A DNA stretch of 64,000 nt from Sweltsa coloradensis (GCA_024449915.1 JAMZAV010004487.1:62001-126000); one strand, 5' to 3'. Shown: positions 21,501 to 29,127, counted from the stretch's first letter. Numbers and translations: made by a program. Notes: generated by a model not told the origin, from the sequence alone.

Positions 21501-24500
21501 TTGACTAAACTGGAGTAAATTACGGTGATTTGAATTCAATATTTTTTAAATTCAAAATCAATGAAATAATTTAATAATACACGTACTGGATAAATGATAG
21601 ATTTATTCTTTAAAAACGTTGGTGTGAACTTTGTTAACGGTGTTATAAACCGTTTACCCGAAAAAAAAAAAAAAAACAGAAAGCTAAGTGCCTAAACTTT
21701 TCTCCGCGCCAGCCTCAGCTACCCCTCAACAGTTTTTATACAAGTTTTTGAAGTAAGTATCGCTAAGCGAGTATTTTATACTTCGTTGCGCTGATATTGA
21801 AGCTAAGGTGCTATAAATAATGTATGTTTGATCAAGTCAATTGAGTTTCGTAGCCATGACAAATAAGCCTTAACTTTTGGAACAATACCTTGGTGAACTT
21901 AAAACGTTTGGAGATCACAGCAATGCCATCAATGTGGAAGAATTCCCCTCTATGGCTGTAGGTGATCTTTAAATCCGGCACCTCCATTGCCATGGTAGGC
22001 CCATTACAGCGACGATGCGCTTTGAAGATCGACCGCCACTTGTCCTAGCAGAGAGAGAGAGAGAGAACATCAGGTTCCACTAGATACACTAACAGCTGCA
22101 CAGCAGCTCAGCATAAATATCTAGAGGACTCTGGATAACATCAGGTTCCACCAGAGTCGATAAAGAAGTTTCCCCGTTGGGGAGGTCCTCCAACTCCCTA
22201 TACCGCCCTGGGTTAAATAAAAAGTCGGTTTTTGGCGCTGGAATCTAACGTTCCGCGCGACTCTGTGTGACGATTGATGGAACTACTTCAATAAAACTAC
22301 GTCACTTTTCTACTAGAAGTTAACAGTCGTTGACGACAAATGCCGTGAACTGTCAAAATATTAAATACGATCGAATGTTGGCGAATGTTTTGTCATAAAG
22401 CAAACTCTCTTTATTGATGGGGATATTTCTGATGTAGTAGACCTAAGTCTAGGACCTAGGCCGACAATCAGGATTGCTTAAGGTTTCGATTTAAATACCA
22501 AGGGCGCACTTACGTCTGAAAACTGTATTGTGGCCTTGGGCCTAGGCTACACTTACGTCCGTTAGGCTTAAACAAGGCATATCTCAATTTATTTCGCAAG
22601 AAAATGTCAGTGACGCCTGCGTAACACAACACAACAATACATACATACAATACAATAATAATAGTACAATTTGAATTAATTGATTGATTGAAATAAAATA
22701 GAAGATTGACGTTTCGTCTGTCATTTGTTGATTTCTGCGTCACTGCACATCGATTATCTACTGACCGTATTAAGCGTACAGTGCTTTTATTAGTTTCACA
22801 TTGGAGCCGCCGTCAGCGCGCAGGACGTTAGATTCCGTTTTGACTTGGGAGTTAGGTTACCTCCCCAACGAAGAAACTTCATTATCGACTCTGGTTCCAC
22901 TAATGATACACTAACAGCTGTACAGCAGCGCAGCAAAAGTATCTAGAGGACCCTGGATAACATAGCATAGCACTGACCGCTGCATGTTCGCACTTACTTG
23001 AGCTGGAAACACACTTTCGTGAAAAACATGTGACTTACGAATGGTTTAAGATAATGTGCTATACTGTGTACGAAACCTTATTTTAATCCAAGATTATGCT
23101 TGAATGCCCTTGAGACGTTAATTTTTTAACCATTTATGTATTAAAAACAACACCGAACGTTAAATTTTTTTTGTCAAAATGCATTTTTGTAATAATCCGC
23201 ATCAAAACACAGTCAAATGTACAAAACATATTTTAATAGCAAAGGAACGTAAACCTAGATTCATTTTCTCTAAAATCCAGAATTCATTTGAGTATACTCT
23301 ATCGAACTAAGACCTTATAATGTGAGCAATGTATTGTGCTCAATTCTTACCGCGATATGCTCTCACAGGCACGTAAACTACCTCTCCGCATTGCACTGCA
23401 GATCTTTCGTCAGCCAATCAGGAGCGACTTGCGTCATGTGCAGTGCAGAGCTGCAGAGTTGCGCACTGCACAGCATGACAACTATAACCTCGAGACCGTG
23501 TAAGTAACTGTGCATTACAACTAAATTGCATTGACTTTATGGTAGAGGATTTATGTAATCGTCCTTAGTCGTCATCAATCACCACTCATCTTCTGATATT
23601 GCATGAGTGCGTTAAAAGAGACTCCAAGAAATAAAAATCAAACAAACTATGACTTTTTTTATCAAACTGCAGTACTTTAATTTACTTTTTTATTGATACG
23701 TTATTTTCTATTCCCAAATGTTGCTTACTTATTCAAGAAATAAGTAACTTTTTACCATTATTGATATTCTTGAATAAATTGTCACGTGCATGTTATTTGT
23801 ATAATCTTTGTTGTAATTAGTTATACCATAAATGTTAACTTTGTATAAATCTTGGATAATAGAAAAATGCAATTAATGTACTTCCAAAAATGGGCAAAGT
23901 AAGTTCCATCGTCTTCTCAATACTCAACACAAGTATCAACTATCTATCAGCCCACACAGCCAACTACGTTTACCTGCACACGGCCCGCAATATATGTTTA
24001 CTTGGCGTTCGACCATTTATTCGGCAATGGATCATATTACTTATCATCGAAATATTAACATCCCACTGTCCAAGGTTGCTAGTTTTAGCTAGGTTGATAC
24101 ATATAATCACACCTCTCTATGGAGCAGGTCGCATCCAAGCAACGATACAAAGAGGCGGACATCCTTGCAATGTCAGGTGGCTACTCTAGCAGAGCAGCAG
24201 TCAACAGGTGTTTTCATCCCACTGTCCAAGGTTGCTAGTTTTAGCTAGGTTGATACATATCTATAACTAGGAAACGCTCAGTTGGACGCGTTGTTGAGCG
24301 AGCACCGGTACGTGCAACATGACCCGAGTACTACATTCCCATAAGGCCCACCACACAGTGTAGGCCTAACTGGATATTGACATTGTACACTATATTCCAA
24401 CATCTTTGCATTGTTCTAATTCACGTCATGCCTTCTAAAGTGTATCTTTGTATCTTCACTGCCTCCTTCATTTTTAACATCATTTTTCGAAATATGATTA

Positions 24501-26347
24501 CCAATAAGTCTTTAAGGTCTTGACCGATTTAGCTGAAAATTTGGACTATAGGAGAGAATGTTGTACTTATTGACCCTGCAAAATTTCATAACGATCGGTA
24601 CATTTTTATTTTTTTATTTTTTATTTTATTTATTATTTTTTATAACCAACAATCGGATTTTGTTCAAAAACTATACAGCAACCCGCCTAGGTGGTATGTA
24701 CATGAGTGCAAAATTTCAGGTCGATCAGAGAAACGGTGCGACCTGTATCGAAGCAGTAACAGAAAAAAAAAAAAAAAAAAAAAGACATTCGAGCCATAAG
24801 AGTCAAGTGGAGACGCTCGCTTCGCTCGCTCAATAATCACACCTCTTCTATGGAGCAGGTCGCATCCAAGCAACGATACAAAGAGGCGGACATCCTTGCA
24901 ATGTCAGGTGGCTACTCTAGCAGAGCTGCAGTCAACAGGTGTTTTCATCCCACTGTCCAAGGTTGCTAGTCTATCTGTTCTTCTTCCCTTCCTGTTCGCT
25001 GAGGGTAGCGCGGTGAAAGTGCACGCGCCTAGCGTTCAGATAATTGCAGCTGTATAATTACTTATCATTATCTAATTATGCAGGAACGTTAATAAAGAAC
25101 CTTTCTTTTGATATCATTACTCGGTTGCATAGAAATAGTCTTGTTGAATCGAGTTGTAAAATAAAATAAAAAATGTGAGTTGTTTGCAAACAGGATACAG
25201 ATAATTTTATTAATACAATCCACTGTAAAATACAAACTATTTTCACGGGCATTCACCCATAAACAAAAGTGTGTATTTAACTGAAAAACAAAAGTGCATT
25301 AAAATGTTCATAGGGTTTGGTCAGTTATTAAATTACAGATTAGTTTACAAAGACGTATTCACCGTAAACAAGGACTAATAGTTGTCAACCTAATTATTTT
25401 CGAGCTAGGTCCTATAGGCTCCTAGCAACGACGTCATGCATCCAGGTGCATGCTGGGTATTCGCTGCTGGAGAACAAGCAACTCTGCACTCCCCATGTGT
25501 TAACATTGTGAGTATTGTCAAAGTTACCGTTTTTGGCAAGTATTACTAAATTTGGTTGCCAAATGGTTGCCAAGTGGTCACCAAAAGAAGCCAAATGGTC
25601 GCCAACAGGTCGTTTTTGTGTCAAAATACTGCATTGCAAAGTTGGTGACCCGTTGGCTGTCTTTTGGTGGACGCTTGGCTGTCATATATTTCTTTTGAAA
25701 TTTCGGTGGCGACCTTTGGTAACCACTTAATAACCACTTGGCGATCAAAAACAAGCCTTGGTGAACTGTTGGTGACCGCTTGGCAACCGTTTGGCAACCA
25801 AATATTTCTACAACGGATGAATGTTAAAACCGCTGAATCATATTTAAAAGATATCAGATATCAGTGACAAGGATCTTTATTCATTTGGTATCAGTGGATT
25901 GTTGACAATGCAAACATTGGGTTTTGGGAATATTGCTCAGTCACGATAGATTTGCAGTAGGCTTAAATGGATTTCGTCAATTATCTTAGCTATTATGAAA
26001 ATTACTTAAAAGTGATACAAAAACACGTCGTATGCCTTGCTCTGCTCGGCAGTCCAGGTTAGTAGAGGAACCTTTGTGACTGTCAAGTTTACAGCGTCCT
26101 TTCAGATGGGACGTCAGGCCATTGGCCTTCTTGTTATTTTTCGAAAGGAGTAGGCTACATGCCGGTACTGGGTTTCCCCCTCGCCCTTCTATTCATACTT
26201 CCTCCTCATCTAAAACCACTCATCGTCTCGAATGGCCTTAGTGTATCAATACAACATTCATGTGTTCAAACTCACCCCCTTAGATAAGACAAGGACACAG
26301 CAGAGAACGAGCCCAACAATACACAGACGTCTTCCCAATGTGGCCAT
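6680..26347 (-). CDS. Small secreted protein gene, four coding exons (possible DUF1091/ML-like fold)
   Basis: Exons in transcript order are 26347-26276, 22044-21889, 19344-19189 and 6841-6680. Donors read GTGAGT, GTATTG and GTAAGT; acceptors read CTAG, TTCAG and TTGCAG. Every junction is phase 0, so the exons join without ambiguity into 181 residues. Residues 1-24 form a signal peptide (MATLGRRLCIVGLVLCCVLV). The mature part has five cysteines (about 37, 101, 124, 159, 168) and one N-glycosylation sequon (NIT, about 130), pointing to secretion. The order of hydrophobic strands, the DACK motif and the late Cys recall the insect DUF1091 and MD-2/GM2-activator-like lipid-binding proteins, but I do not recognise a specific family. 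Introns of about 12.3, 2.5 and 4.2 kb are full of transposable elements. No break is visible. Confidence 0.7.
6842..7537. other. AT-rich intron with a SINE-tail fragment
   Basis: Part of intron 3 of the secreted-protein gene. It is very AT-rich (7000-7400) and without coding signal. At about 7415-7470 there is a reverse-orientation tail of the tRNA-headed SINE family (GTCTACCCACTCAGTTATAT then CTGATTTTCAGTGGGG). Beyond it the sequence diverges. Confidence 0.5.
7538..8143 (-). mobile_element. HINE-like element copy C (divergent subfamily)
   Basis: It has the family's plus-strand layout with altered sequence: CTAGGGAAACGCCAAAGTCG, then the left subterminal repeat GTTAAACGAGTGAG, and at the far end the mirror CTCCCTCGTTTAATA preceded by a GCTCCGCTCC purine/pyrimidine tract. 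The body lacks the main family's block. It may carry a nested tRNA-like unit at 7808-7880. Confidence 0.5.
7808..7880 (-). repeat. tRNA-like SINE head
   Basis: On the minus strand TGGCCTAGTGGTAACC matches a pol III A box and GGTTCGGTACCC a B box, at tRNA-like spacing. There is no convincing full cloverleaf or CCA context, so it is taken as a tRNA-derived repeat rather than a tRNA gene. Confidence 0.5.
8144..8363. other. Intron sequence, nothing recognised
   Basis: Unique-looking AT-moderate sequence between a HINE-like copy and the fossil LTR. No coding or RNA signal seen. Confidence 0.3.
8934..9473. mobile_element. Nested MITE 1 (TA target, about 540 bp)
   Basis: The ends are GG(T/C)TATTTGCAT inverted repeats flanked by TA on both sides (TA at 8932-8933 and 9474-9475), as for Tc1/mariner-type non-autonomous elements. 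The intact family LTR reads straight through this point. The frames at 9123-9394 lie inside and have no domain signal. Confidence 0.62.
9519..10025. mobile_element. Nested MITE 2 (TAA target, 507 bp)
   Basis: The terminal inverted repeat AGGTTGTGTTCCGTAAAGG appears at 9519 and, reversed with one visible difference, ends at 10025. The element is flanked by TAA (9516-9518 and 10026-10028). A 3-bp TAA/TTA target suggests a PIF/Harbinger-type MITE. Excising it rejoins GAC-TAA-GAGGCGTAAG, matching the intact LTR at about 55970. Confidence 0.7.
10267..11591. mobile_element. Nested TIR element 3 (9-bp target duplication, about 1.3 kb)
   Basis: The ends share AAGGGTAGT(T/A)TGACGGAA preceded by GG plus two bases. 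The 9-bp flank CATCTGTTT occurs at 10258-10266 and again at 11592-11600. A 9-bp duplication fits Mutator-like elements. It contains element 4 and a short palindromic block with AATAGCGACGTTAAA at about 11217-11310. No transposase is visible. Confidence 0.68.
10402..10901. mobile_element. Nested TIR element 4 (TA target, 500 bp) inside element 3
   Basis: The ends GGGTGTGTC(C/T)GAA are inverted repeats flanked by TA. Just inside each end are degenerate repeats of GGTCCAAGTCC/AGGTCCAGGTC type in mirrored orientation. It lies wholly within element 3, which lies within the LTR, giving three levels of nesting. Confidence 0.65.
11978..12315 (+). mobile_element. Probable LTR of the Ty3/gypsy-type element
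   Basis: The proposed 338-bp LTR begins TGTTCTTG and ends CTACTACA. It is placed here because a primer-binding-site match follows within 2 bp at 12318. The left border is a guess from the TG start; no second LTR copy was found to confirm it. Confidence 0.35.
12318..12326 (+). promoter_or_regulatory. Primer-binding site, tRNA-Ser type
   Basis: TGGCGACGA complements the 3' end (TCGTCGCCA) typical of a serine tRNA, and sits directly after the presumed LTR end. This is where reverse transcription would be primed. The match is short. Confidence 0.45.
12489..13527 (+). pseudogene. Ty3/gypsy-type gag and protease, broken
   Basis: The gag frame opens at the ATG at 12489 (MSRVGHMDTFDPEVHDFENY) and hits a stop at about 12648. 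It resumes in another frame from about 12650, with an open stretch at 12772-13527. Two zinc knuckles are present: CSRCGRRHAKEAC (CX2CX3HX4C) and CFKCHRRGHVAKMC (CX2CX4HX4C), nucleic-acid-binding parts of nucleocapsid. The aspartic-protease active site follows as VDTGAVVTVV. The frame then breaks near 13525 and continues in the next feature. A decayed retrotransposon, not a host gene. Confidence 0.75.
13514..14172 (+). pseudogene. Ty3/gypsy-type protease C-terminus and truncated reverse transcriptase
   Basis: The frame encodes the protease tail (ILLGRDWLGIIRLDW), a linker, and the start of reverse transcriptase (KPYSVPSAIREKVEAEL, PDGRIRLCGDFKVTLN, FTKLDLANAYQQ). Homology stops abruptly right after the AYQQ motif at about 14170, before the catalytic YxDD box. 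RNase H, integrase and a 3' LTR are absent. The open frame goes on to 14221 in unrelated sequence. Confidence 0.75.
14173..14575. other. Sequence downstream of the truncated gypsy element
   Basis: No recognisable gene. The short frame 14116-14337 is out of frame with RT and has no support. Confidence 0.3.
14582..15790 (+). repeat. tRNA-like heads with tandem AAATAGAAACGTTAAAGG tails
   Basis: Two tRNA-like blocks (about 14590-14660 and 15245-15315) have A-box-like GTAGCAGGGTGG / TTGGCAGGATGG and B-box-like GGTTCAAACC / GGTTCAAATC, and each is followed by a long T run. After each come irregular tandem units with AAATAGAAACGTTAAAGG (about 14709, 14799, 15414, 15550, 15720; weaker at 15640). Both blocks close with a CGTCCGCT(T/A)TAATG motif. 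This looks like one SINE-like family duplicated locally. Confidence 0.5.
15457..15511 (+). repeat. (AAT)n microsatellite
   Basis: A near-perfect AAT run of about 18 units inside the AAACGTTAAAGG array. Confidence 0.9.
15791..16444. other. Intron sequence, nothing recognised
   Basis: AT-rich, no coding or RNA signal. Still within intron 3 of the minus-strand secreted-protein gene. Confidence 0.3.
16445..17008 (-). mobile_element. HINE-like element copy D
   Basis: Plus-strand start is CTAGGAAGCTTTGC, followed by GCGTTGATGGATGAGC; the end is CTTCGCTTCGCTCATCC. The core GTACTACATCACCATAACCT is present once. Compact, about 564 bp. Confidence 0.62.
17009..17576. other. Spacer between HINE-like copies with a GC-richer island
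   Basis: The island 17249-17540 contrasts with AT-rich flanks. On the minus strand an ATG at 17397 in good context (AACATGG) opens MAAASDGDDEVAWCDCEGSD before a stop, which resembles a first coding exon. Another minus frame, 17249-17539, is open for 96 codons with no known motif. Neither has a clear donor, so no CDS is called. Confidence 0.3.
17577..18361 (-). mobile_element. HINE-like element copy E with duplicated core
   Basis: Starts CTAGGAAAACGCTAAAGTCC, GTTGATGGATGAGCG, and ends with a doubled CGCTACGCT motif and CGCTCATCC. The core of about 175 bp (through GTACTACATCACCATAAC, GTAGCCCCACCCGTTTGG and ATATCGCACTAAAAATCG) is tandemly duplicated at about 17759-17933 and 17934-18109. Confidence 0.65.
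18363..19013. mobile_element. TIR element, family with 28.2-kb copy
   Basis: The ends are short AAAGGG-type inverted repeats (TTAAAGGGACTAAAAACC on the left; the right end reversed reads TTAAAGGGGTATTTAACC). The body matches the element at 28208-29127 in opposite orientation (shared landmarks ATATGCATTCCAAAATCA and GATGGGACCTAG). No transposase. The frame 18660-18974 lies inside and is not credible. Confidence 0.6.
19189..19344 (-). CDS. Secreted-protein gene, exon 3
   Basis: Also 156 bp and 52 codons, phase 0 at both ends. It encodes IKMDLFRDAGARPQMVMSLT and then PDACKTIMEG, with a second Cys near the end (PRQCEFDI). Acceptor is ACTCTTCAG, donor ATT|GTAAGT. A SINE tail starts within 30 bp of the acceptor. 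Confidence 0.75.
19371..19834 (-). mobile_element. tRNA-headed SINE, reverse copy
   Basis: Read on the minus strand: a tRNA-like head (CTTGTGGTTAGAGGCGCAGC, then GGTTCGATTCCCGC), a middle part (CGGTGACTTTGGAACCGTCC), a tail with CTGAAAATCAGTTATGTGGC and a terminal ATTT-type simple repeat. It mirrors the copy at 19900-21006 and lies 27 bp from exon 3 of the secreted-protein gene. Confidence 0.65.
19900..20207 (+). mobile_element. tRNA-headed SINE, forward copy, 5' half
   Basis: The head has TTGTGGTTAGCGTATCTGC (A-box-like), GCTTCCAATGCAGAAGG (glycine-tRNA-like anticodon arm) and GGTTCGATTCCCGC (B box). The middle is CGGTGACTTTGGAGCCGTCC. The copy is interrupted at 20207/20208 by HINE-like copy F and resumes at 20852. 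Confidence 0.7.
20208..20851 (-). mobile_element. HINE-like element copy F, inserted in a SINE
   Basis: Begins CTAGGAAAACGCTTAAGTCC and ends CTACGCTCATCC plus A residues. Uninterrupted SINE copies at 45446 and 51600-51815 give the empty site, so the borders are known to within a base or two: the element sits between two T residues (minus strand). It belongs to the second subfamily, with GCGCTCAAAAACGTGGCAG and ATTCCGGATTTTTTTC, shared with copies L, M and N. Confidence 0.72.
20852..21006 (+). mobile_element. tRNA-headed SINE, forward copy, 3' half
   Basis: Continues the interrupted SINE: ATATCGATCTTTGGTTGG, GGTTGGCTTGGTCGC, CTGAAAATCAGTTATATAAC, then an ATTT simple-repeat tail. It aligns directly with 45470-45620. 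Confidence 0.72.
21007..21888. other. Intron 2 sequence, nothing recognised
   Basis: AT-rich, with an A run at about 21661-21676. No coding signal. Confidence 0.3.
21889..22044 (-). CDS. Secreted-protein gene, exon 2
   Basis: 156 bp, exactly 52 codons, open in one frame. It begins DKWRSIFKAHRRCNG and includes PDLKITYSHRG and FHIDGIAVISKRF. Acceptor is CTCTGCTAG with a purine-rich (GA)n tract just upstream; donor is AAG|GTATTG. Third-position GC is higher than in the surrounding intron, which supports coding. Confidence 0.72.
22062..22975. repeat. Tandem pair of about 80-bp repeats, second copy interrupted
   Basis: The unit with GGTTCCACTAGATACACTAA, CAGCTGCACAGCAGC and TATCTAGAGGACTCTGG occurs at 22066-22143. 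A second copy begins at 22141 but is split by the foldback element and resumes at 22893-22970 (GGTTCCACTAATGATACACT). Confidence 0.6.
22153..22892. mobile_element. Foldback TIR element with 9-bp target duplication
   Basis: The inverted ends of about 45 bp share AGAGTCGATAA(A/T)GAAGTTTC and GTTGGGGAGGT. GGTTCCAC(C/T) flanks both sides (22144-22152 and 22893-22901). The 740-bp interior has no transposase; the minus frame 22510-22743 is not credible. The size of the duplication fits hAT- or Mutator-like elements. Confidence 0.65.
22976..24053. other. Intron 1 sequence, nothing recognised
   Basis: A locally GC-richer block (about 23370-23480) contains repeated TGCACTGCAG / GCAGTGCAGAG motifs with partial dyad symmetry. 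No coding exon is supported; the frames at 23322-23507 and 23890-24189 lack motifs. Confidence 0.3.
24054..25170 (+). repeat. Dispersed repeat R1, copy 1, with nested HINE-like element
   Basis: A core unit of about 156 bp (AATCACACCTCTTCTATGG, GATACAAAGAGGCGGACATC, GTGTTTTCATCCCACTGTCC, GTTTTAGCTAGGTTGATAC) occurs here twice plus a partial, and again twice at 26609-26900. A shared 3' region follows in both (GATTGCAGCTG/AATTGCAGCTG, AACGTTAATAAAGAACC, TACTCGGTTGCATAGAAATA). Copy 1 is split by the element at 24267-24832. Class unknown. Confidence 0.55.
24267..24832 (-). mobile_element. HINE-like element copy G (GTTGAGCGAGC subfamily)
   Basis: Starts CTAGGAAACGCTCAGTTGG and GCGTTGTTGAGCGAGC; ends GCTCGCTTCGCTCGCTCAATA. 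This gives the same subterminal-inverted-repeat layout with a different repeat word. The R1 copy at 26760 supplies the empty site. The coding-like frame 24558-24836 is an A/T-tract artefact. Confidence 0.58.
25171..25547. other. Intron 1 sequence, nothing recognised
   Basis: AT-rich then mixed sequence; no coding, RNA or repeat signal that I can assign. Confidence 0.3.
25548..25806. mobile_element. Small foldback element rich in GGTTGCCA motifs
   Basis: The outer arms are inverted copies (ATTTGGTTGCCAAATGGTTG on the left, matched in reverse by the last 30 bp). Inside are many degenerate GGTCACCA, GGTCGCCA and GGTTGCCA words in both orientations. The overlapping frames at 25412-25867 come from these repeats. 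Confidence 0.55.
26036..26255 (+). mobile_element. 5S-type SINE, headless copy
   Basis: Matches the body of the SINE at 4811 from CTGCTC onward: AACCTTTGTGACTGTCAAG, GTCCTTTCAGATGGGACG, GCTACATGCCGGTACTGGG, CGTCTCGAATGGCC. The 5S-like head is missing. It ends about 20 bp from the donor of exon 1 of the secreted-protein gene. Confidence 0.62.
26276..26347 (-). CDS. Secreted-protein gene, exon 1 (signal peptide)
   Basis: The ATG at 26347 is preceded by an A-rich context (AGACATGG). 24 codons encode a basic n-region (residues 4-7), a hydrophobic core rich in Leu, Val and Cys, and a polar end (LSKG), a textbook signal peptide. It ends after GGG at 26276 with donor GTGAGT. A headless 5S-type SINE begins only about 20 bp into the intron. 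Confidence 0.7.
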
Positions 26348-26599
26348 GTCTAAGTCTTGTTGTGTTAACTGTTGCCTTCAGTTGATACTAGTAACTGTGA
26401 CAGCTTTAACACAAGTTACATATTTATATATACGTACCAAATACACTCTCTTTTCTACAAGTTCTGCTTGGAATATGTAGTCAATATCACATCCCAACCA
26501 GGTATTGTAGAATAATAACTTGCATCCTGCGAAATGTATCATCACGAGTATGACAAGGTTGAATAACATTCAGTGTATAATTAGCTAGAAAGATATAAT

Positions 26600-27090
26600 A
26601 CCTGTATAATCACACCTCTTCTGTAGAGCAGATCGCATCCAAGCTGTATGATACAAAGAGAGACATCCTTGCAATGTCGAGGTGGCTATTCTAGCACAGC
26701 TGCAGTCAACAGGTGTTTTCATCCCACTGTCCAAGGTTGCTAGTTTTAGCTAGGTTGATACATATAATCACACCTCTTCTATGGAGCAGGTCGCATCCAA
26801 GCAACGATACAAAGAGGCGGACATCCTTGCAATGTCAGGTGGCTACTCTAGCAGAGCTGCAGTCAACAGGTGTTTTCATCCCACTGTCCAAGGTTGCTCG
26901 TATTTCCATTCATCTCCACTTCCTGGTTTTAGAAGTGTTGCTGAGACTAGCGCGAGATTTAGATGATTGCAGCTGAATAATTACTAACCATTTTCTAATT
27001 ATTCAGGAACGTTAATGAGGAACCTTTCAATTGTTGTCATTACTCGGTTGCATAGAAATAATCTTGTCGGATCGAGTTGATAAATAAAAT
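26600..27090 (+). repeat. Dispersed repeat R1, copy 2
   Basis: Two tandem core units (26609-26765 and 26766-26900) followed by the shared 3' region. It provides the uninterrupted sequence TTGATACATATAATCACACC used to define the insertion in copy 1. Confidence 0.58.
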
Positions 27091-27165
27091 TTAAAAAATA
27101 ATGATTTTTTTCAAGCGGAAACGCTACTGTATAATCATTTCAGATTTTCAATGTTTTATAAATGA

Positions 27166-27250
27166 GAAGTGAAAAGTGGTTAAGTTGGCAAAGGATCCCA
27201 CACCTAGACTGTAGTGTAGGAGACTTTGGTTCGAACCCCGGTCGGTATGG
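27166..27250 (+). repeat. tRNA-like repeat with T-run terminator
   Basis: AGTGGTTAAGTTGGC (A-box-like), GGTTCGAACCCCGG (B box) and TTTTTT shortly after. The arms do not fold into a complete canonical tRNA by eye, so it is called a tRNA-derived repeat. Confidence 0.45.
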
Positions 27251-27446
27251 TCTTTTTTACTTTCTAAATTGTATTAGTCATTGCAAAACAGAGAATTTAA
27301 TCTACAAAATCAATTATAAAATGAAACCCTGTTTCACGGATAATTCCCGCCATAAGTTAAAGGGTGTGTTACAAAAAAATTATCTTTCAGTCGTGACAGC
27401 AATGTAGTTTTCTTCTATCGGATTTATATAATGAAGGTCAACAACT

Positions 27447-27520
27447 AGCAGTTAAGTCTCCCTGATAGCTCATTAAGCCGGAGGTTCTGGGTTCGAGCCC
27501 CGGTCGTGAAAAATTTTTAC
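27447..27520 (+). repeat. tRNA-like repeat
   Basis: CTCCCTGATAGCTCATTAAG resembles an A-box arm, and GGGTTCGAGCCCCGGTCG is a strong B box. Short flanking inverted words (CTAGCAGTT / GCTAGCAAAC) recall the hairpin element at 2971. Confidence 0.45.
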
Positions 27521-28207
27521 GCCATTTGCTAGCAAACAGTAAGTGAAGCAAGCTGCAAGATCATGATAAAAATCTCTGAAATCATATAATATTACATAAA
27601 AGTCACAAATAACCGGTTAATATTATGTATATATTTTTTGTAAGAATATCCTTTTCTAAACAAGAATGAGCCAACCTGAGTAATTGTCTGCTAAGTTTAA
27701 TGATAAATTCATAAAATAACTATTATTTATTTATTTACAATGACCTACTATCATAAATGGTATTTATGGGTAGACTCTATAAACGAATTTCTTAATTTTA
27801 TGTTATTTATTTATTGTGTGGTTTAAAGTTTGAATTTGGCGGTTGTATTCTTCTTGTAACAACAAACACGTCTTAAAATATAACAACTTACAAATGTTTT
27901 TTAATACTGGTTTATATCCCAATAAAGCTCTACTGTAATAATTTTGACGCAATGTCTTTGAAATACATTCCACAAAGAATGATAAACTAAGCAACGAAAG
28001 TAAAACATTTTATATTGTGTAATTGCTTGTTGTTTATTGTTTTTGTGTAATAATGTCGAACTAAGTAGGTGGGTTAAGATATTTTCAGACGTAACCGTCC
28101 CTTGTACGTTGTTGTAGTAATATTCGATGGTCTTAACAAAATATGTAGCCTAGTTATCGCAGGAATGGATTGAGATTAGAATCAATACGGCCAGGTTACT
28201 TCTTCTT
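27521..28207. other. Intergenic, nothing recognised
   Basis: AT-rich sequence with a short SINE-tail fragment near 27767 (GGGTAGACTCTATAAA). No coding signal. Confidence 0.3.
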
Positions 28208-29127
28208 TAAAGGGGTAATCACCTGCTTAACTCAAAACATCTATTTCATTCAGACTAACTAGTCATGAATAAGAAATTAACAGCAAAATTATTGGATCCA
28301 CCACGACCGGAAAAATTGTCAAACTTGGTATTTTTCGAACTAGGTCCCATCGGCAAAAATCTACAATAAGTAATAACATGGGGACGATATTTATGCCCCG
28401 TGACCTTATTTTGATCCAAAAAAATATTAGCCATTATTGTCGTACTCTACAGCCTTTTCTGTAAATTCTCTATATTTTGTTTTGTAATTTGGGCAAGTGG
28501 CTCAATCAAAATATTATGCTGATTACCAAGAAAGGGTTTGATTTTGGAATGCATATTTTTGCGTGTTTGAGAGTATATTAATTGTGCAAGTTTCAAGACA
28601 CGATGGGGGGGGGGGGGATGGGTCATTTAAGATTTGTAAGATGATCTAGTATAACATGGGGACGATATTTATGCCCCGTGACCTTATTTTGATCCAAAAA
28701 AATATTAGCCATTATTGTCGTACTCTACAGCTCTTTTCTGTAAATCCTCTATATTTTGATTTGTAATTTGGGCAAGTGGTTCAATCAAAATATTGTGCTG
28801 ATTACTAAGAAGGGGTATCATTTTGGAATGCATATTTTTGCGTGTTTGTGAGTTTATTTGTGCAGTTTCAAGACACGATGTTAAAAAGGGCCATTTAAGA
28901 TTTGTAAGATGATCTAGTATTTATGTAGAACAAAAGAGGCACGATATAGCCGATTTAAGAAATTTTAAAACATCGCAAATTTTTTAAATTTCTGGATTAA
29001 AAAAAAAATGAAAAATTCTAGTAATATCAGAGTTGCAAGATGTCATATTTAAAATTGTCATTTGAGTGTAGTTTTATGCTATGGATTATGTGGTAAAAAA
29101 ATTTTTTTTGGGTTAATAGCCCGTTTA
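28208..29127. mobile_element. TIR element, second copy, with internal tandem duplication
   Basis: Opposite in orientation to 18363-19013. Ends: AAAGGGGTAATCACC on the left, a TAAACGGGCTATTAACCC-type end (reversed) on the right. The block 28373-28650 (278 bp, starting ATAACATGGGGACG) is repeated at 28651 to about 28930 with scattered differences, including a G run (about 28606-28617) only in the first unit. Confidence 0.62.
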
